NCBI GenBank assembly: GCA_900315665.1 | Contig: OMZX01000045.1 | Location: forward strand, 1 to 34,992 | Source of the DNA: an uncultured Eubacteriales bacterium | GTDB taxonomy: Bacteria; Bacillota; Clostridia; Lachnospirales; Lachnospiraceae | DNA length: 34,992 nucleotides | Direction of reading: 5' to 3' | Position numbers and translations under genes: made by a program | Shown here: positions 31,741 through 34,992 of the stretch, in pieces | Layout: each line of letters begins with the position of its first letter | How positions within the stretch are numbered: the stretch's first letter is position 1 | The notes under the pieces: generated by a model | What the model was told of the DNA's origin: nothing | Database searches by the model: none | Seen by the model: the letters and a program-made list of their open reading frames with translations, nothing else

Positions 31741-32868
31741 CACAACTGTATCAGGTACTTTTGACTGTATATAGTCGATTCCCATGCGATACAGATTCAT
31801 TGCTCCGATACGGTCATCATTAGAACGATAGCCGCAGTTCTTGCAGCAGAAGAGATGTATCTTCTTGCTGCGGTTTGTCTTTTCAGTATGTCCGCACACC
31901 GGGCATGTCTGGCTTGTGTATCTCGGATTGACGTTTATGACCATAGAGCCTTTTGCTTTTGCCTTGTACTTTAATTTCTGTTCAATGTCATAGAAAGCCC
32001 ACGATACGCTGACATACCTGTGCTTCAGTCTGATACGTTCCGTTGCGTTGCGGATGCCGGATAGATCCTCAAGGACGAAGAGTGTATGCCGCGGATTGTT
32101 TTCAACGAGTGCCTTCGATACACAATGGTTTACATCCTGCATCCAACGGTTTTCTCGTTGACCGACAGCCTTGAGTCTTCGTCTTGCAGACGGTGTCTGC
32201 CTCATCTGTAGCTGCTTGCGGAGTTCACTGTAATGCGCACGCTTCTGTTTGATGGCTTTGCCGGATACGAAACCGGACCGGTGTCTGCTGTCATAAGTGG
32301 CAGCGACAAAGTTGATACCCCTGTCGATACCGACAACATTACAGATATCGGGCTCGGAAACATCAGGCACTTCATATGTTACGGGGATATGCAGAAAATA
32401 CTTACTATGTCGCTTTACTAATTTGGCGGTGCCAAAGTGATATGTATCTGCATCGAAGTATTTCTCCATGCCACGAGAACAGTAAGGAAGTTTCACTCTG
32501 CCAGAAAGCGTGTTGACGGAGAAGCATTCCGCACTGAGGCTGTAATCCCGGTTCCATACAAGATCATACTGAGGTTTTCTAAAATCCGGCCTGATCCACT
32601 GATTCTGGTTTTCGAGAATGGTCTTATATTTTGCAATGACGGTCTTCAGTACTGACTGAGCCATCTGCGATTTCAGACCATACAAGGACCGGAGCTTTGT
32701 ATAAAGCGTATTGTTTAGTGTGGATTGTTTTAGGTTATGCGTTCTGAATACATACGACGATACGAAATTACAGGCATCGCGATAAGATAACATGGTTTTA
32801 TCAAGATTCGCCATGTCATCATTTGCTGCGAGAACCTGTATTTTTGCAGTAACCGTTAATTTACTCAT
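31738..32868 (-). CDS. tnpB: TnpB, RNA-guided nuclease of IS605-type elements
   Basis: The 376-residue protein has the TnpB layout: an N-terminal helical/beta region, then a RuvC-like nuclease with the first Asp in VVGIDRGINFVA, Glu in LFVLEDLSGIRN and the last Asp in SNDDRIGAMNLYR. A zinc finger (CPVCGHTEK ... CCKNCGYR) is inserted between the second and third acidic residues. All catalytic residues are present, so it may be active. The start at 32868 follows AAAGG; a TTG two codons earlier is less likely. TnpB uses an element-derived RNA to cut the donor site left by transposition. Without TnpA here it depends on a transposase elsewhere or persists as a nuclease gene. Confidence 0.93.
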   Translation of the reverse strand: MSKLTVTAKIQVLAANDDMANLDKTMLSYRDACNFVSSYVFRTHNLKQSTLNNTLYTKLRSLYGLKSQMAQSVLKTVIAKYKTILENQNQWIRPDFRKPQYDLVWNRDYSLSAECFSVNTLSGRVKLPYCSRGMEKYFDADTYHFGTAKLVKRHSKYFLHIPVTYEVPDVSEPDICNVVGIDRGINFVAATYDSRHRSGFVSGKAIKQKRAHYSELRKQLQMRQTPSARRRLKAVGQRENRWMQDVNHCVSKALVENNPRHTLFVLEDLSGIRNATERIRLKHRYVSVSWAFYDIEQKLKYKAKAKGSMVINVNPRYTSQTCPVCGHTEKTNRSKKIHLFCCKNCGYRSNDDRIGAMNLYRMGIDYIQSKVPDTVV

Positions 32869-32879
32869 TTGCAACGCCT

Positions 32880-32914
32880 TTCACTAAATATATTATAAAA
32901 CATAAATTAGTGAA
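32880..32914. repeat. Inverted repeat in the tnpB leader
   Basis: TTCACTAA (32880-32887) and TTAGTGAA (32907-32914) flank an A/T-rich 19-nt loop just upstream of the tnpB ribosome site. Confidence 0.7.
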
Positions 32915-33008
32915 TATCAACAATATATATTATGGATATACGGGAAAGCGGCTCCTCTCATGACTGAAGTCACGAGTCTCCGCCGCATGGCTACCGGAGG
33001 TTTTATTT

Positions 33009-33134
33009 ATGAAGGACGACACCAGGTGACACTGGGGACGGGGTCACCACACCTACACAAAAATCTGCCCGAATTGCGGTTATTCCACCACCAAAGATTT
33101 CGAATACTGTCCGAAATGCGGTGCGAAGCTGTAG
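33009..33134 (+). pseudogene. Zinc-ribbon microprotein interrupted by a REP-like sequence
   Basis: GGAGG precedes ATG 33009, which opens MKDDTR and meets an in-frame TGA at 33027. The same frame then continues through a REP-like 24-mer to TKICPNCGYSTTKDFEYCPKCG and AKL-stop: a two-CxxC zinc ribbon. Start and ribbon share one frame, so a ~40-residue gene was probably invaded by the REP-like palindrome, which supplies the stop. Alternatively only the tail of a larger zinc-ribbon protein survives. Confidence 0.55.
33025..33048. repeat. REP-like element, variant copy
   Basis: A GGTGAC/GTCACC stem encloses ACTGGGGACGGG, a variant of the CCGGGGACGG core at 10709 and 14805. Confidence 0.75.
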
Positions 33135-33173
33135 CTGAGCCGAACAATAATAGCTATTTGAATGTTGGTTGCC

Positions 33174-34961
33174 TCACGCTTTACTTCTTTTAATCGCGTT
33201 CACCACTGCGATATCCCACCATTCATCGTCGAAGTCGCGTGGCTTTACACGAATATAGTCAAGATGATTTTCGCGGAATAAGCTCTCCTTTCGCGCCTCC
33301 TGCTGCCTTTGCTCCGGCTCTGTCGTATTTTTTTCATCCTGTACATCGATGGCAATGATGACACGAAATGTGTTAATATCACGAAGCACAAAATCGCAAT
33401 TTATACCTGCCAAATCATCCTGTAATCTTCCACCGTCCTGTTTTCCCGAAATGTTATTCTCTGCCTTTTCAAAACTGAATTTTGAAATCCTTTTAGCCAC
33501 TTCTTCATCATTACTTTCCCGAACAGCAGTAAATATCTCCTTTAAAGGCACATGTACGCCGAGGCTTACTTCCGTCCAGGTTCGAATCTCAGTCAGCAAA
33601 AGACTGTAGAAGGTCTGCTCCTCCGCATTTCTAAAGAAATGCTCCTTCAATGTGTAAACGGGTGTTTGGCTGATGTGTGCATTGGCAGATGAAACTATCG
33701 GATTGTCTTTCTCTACTGCTTGCTTATTTTCCTCCCGAATCCCATGGCTGATGGAAAGCATATCCTGATACTCTGCAATTTGCTTCGCGAACATTTTTTC
33801 AAGACCGGCATGTTTCTTGCGTTCACGATCGATGGCCTTCGTATAATCGTAGTAGCCGGGCAGATAGTTCGGATGGGTCTCCGGGCGGAACTTTTTATTT
33901 TTCCGGATGCTTCTGTCCATATACGCGAGGAAGCTGTCACTCGGGAGATGAAGCACCTCCTGCAGCGTAAGATCAAACCGTTCGGCGACCGCCTTCGCGG
34001 TCTTCACACCGGACGTCCCGGTAAATACGTAAGCGGCGCAGTTTTCGATGATCGTATCGCTGTCGATTCCGTATTTCGCCTGGAGCTGGCTTTCACTTTG
34101 GACGATGATGCAAGCGGAGATTTCACGGCTTCGAATCGTTGCGATCATGTCGACGAAGCCAGGAATCGTCGTGTTTGCAAAATCATCGAGATAAAAGCGA
34201 ATCGGGATTCTCAGTCTCCCTTCATCGCTTGACTCTGCCTTACGGATCATAAGCTTGAAGAACTGAGAATAAAGAATATTGGAGAGAAAGTTTTTCGAGG
34301 GATCCGTATCATCATAGATGACAAAAAGCGCTGTCTTCCTCTCGTCAAAATGATAGAGCTCCAACTCGTCATACAGTGTCAAATTTCGGACACTCGAGAG
34401 CTGCCACTGCGCGAGGATCGAGCCGACGACGCCGAGACAGCTCGCCTGTGTCCGGTCGGCGCCGGCCTGTGACTCGAACATGTTATAGTTTCTGACATGA
34501 TAGCTGATCTTAGATTTCTGTTCGATCTCATGGAACCAACGTGTAAGATCGCTCTCTTCATTATATTGCTCGACGCCGGCCATCTCAAAGAGCTTCAGCA
34601 TCGTATCGATATTCCGTTCGGCAAAAGAAAATTCATAGAACACAGCACCGATCAGCGCCTTCAGAAGGATCGTCGCCATCTCAAGCCAATAGGTATCACC
34701 GGAGCCGGCGGATCTCTCCTTACCATTCGACATGCTCGATGCCATGCAAAGCGCGAGGTACTCGATATCATTTTCATTTTCAATATAATGAAACGGATTG
34801 TACCGCATCGACCTTGAGAGATCCTGAAGATTCAGAATTTTTATGGTATAGCCGTTTCTCTCCAGCACATGCCCGCATTCCTTGAAAAGCGTACCCTTTG
34901 TCAACGTAATCTGAGATAGAATTTGCTGTACATTAGAAATTTCCGGATTGCACATCTTCAC
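33174..34961 (-). pseudogene. VirD4/TraG-type coupling protein, N-truncated, fused to a DUF2726 domain
   Basis: Coupling proteins deliver DNA to the conjugative channel. From GTLFKECGHVLERNGYTIKI onward the frame follows the VirD4 type (NLQDLSRSMRYNPFHYI; Walker B-like IRFYLDDFANTTIPGF; ATIRSREISACIIVQSESQL). The membrane anchor and Walker A loop that should precede it are absent, and the family TDPKG motif has become LTKG, so the front is deleted. The GTG at 34961 has no good ribosome site. The last ~180 residues resemble DUF2726 (EQTFYSLLLTEIRTWTEVSL ... CDFVLRD ... VIIAIDVQDEKN ... LDYIRVKP), a presumed PD-(D/E)xK-like module. It suggests the edge of a degraded integrative conjugative element. 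Confidence 0.75.
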
Positions 34962-34992
34962 GAATCATCCGGATCATTTTGTCATTCATGGT
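34933..34992 (-). CDS. Partial frame at the window edge, upstream of the coupling protein
   Basis: The last 60 bases read on the minus strand as an open frame ending MNDKMIRMIREDVQSGNF-stop at 34933 and continuing beyond the window. It overlaps the start of the coupling-protein frame. In Gram-positive conjugative elements a small PcfB-type gene often precedes the coupling protein, but too little is visible to assign it. Confidence 0.3.
   Translation of the reverse strand, partial: TMNDKMIRMIREDVQSGNF

Larger units (their letters stand above)
31591..32985 (-). mobile_element. IS605-group element encoding TnpB only
   Basis: The two ends carry the same 20-nt imperfect palindrome, CTCATGACTAAAGTCACGAG at 31600-31619 and a copy with one change at 32957-32976, in the same orientation, as in IS200/IS605 subterminal hairpins. 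tnpB lies between on the minus strand. There is no tnpA and no target duplication, as expected for this group. It is inserted at the end of the LysR remnant. Exact borders are approximate. Confidence 0.75.

Overview
The window looks like chromosome of an anaerobic Clostridia, most likely a Lachnospiraceae-type Bacillota. The basis is strong AGGAGG-type ribosome sites, intermediate base composition, a tungsten aldehyde:ferredoxin oxidoreductase, a TM1266-type hydrogenase-system regulator, sodium-pump decarboxylase fragments and a two-gene TatA/TatC translocon. The genus cannot be fixed from sequence alone.

Region 1 (1-8002) is a metal-pterin redox island. moeA and a broken mobB (cofactor synthesis) lie beyond a 297-residue unknown gene and an AOR-family oxidoreductase with a four-cluster FeS partner. 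The partner carries a twin-arginine lipoprotein signal. tatA-tatC are divergent from it and a membrane-anchored FMN-binding protein follows. I read this as a Tat-exported FeS/AOR module feeding electrons to surface flavoproteins. Region 2 (8176-11715) has a LysR gene, a 51-residue gene, a two-segment membrane protein, a tiny Fis-type HTH protein, a 120-residue internally deleted OadB, a 38-residue OadG-like protein and a broken dicarboxylate carrier.

Region 3 (11716-18960) holds a YxjG/MetE-like methyltransferase, an HD-domain protein, a truncated AEC permease, a broken chemoreceptor, an orphan ABC solute-binding lipoprotein and the TM1266-like regulator. Region 4 (18960-31626) is a hexarate (galactarate/glucarate) catabolic region. 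garD, a DHDPS-family aldolase, garR and garK together could take galactarate to pyruvate plus phosphoglycerate. They are accompanied by a PrpR-like regulator with a degenerate ATPase and by LysR regulators. The glucarate entry gene gudD and a mannonate-dehydratase-like gene are broken.

Region 5 (31591-34992) is mobile: an IS605-type TnpB element without a transposase, a zinc-ribbon microgene interrupted by a REP-like sequence, and a conjugative coupling protein fused to a DUF2726 domain.

The most striking property is how many genes carry clean scars. There is a 56-bp tandem duplication, in-frame and out-of-frame internal deletions, and junctions that removed the 5' ends of both genes of divergent pairs. 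Almost all are in transport, sensing and accessory catabolic genes, while the galactarate pathway and the AOR/Tat module are open. Either this is a lineage in active deletional decay, or the assembly contains collapsed variants; read mapping would decide. Long hairpins (92 nt and a 34-bp palindrome) and dispersed REP-like elements punctuate the gene borders. No tRNA, rRNA or CRISPR array was seen.
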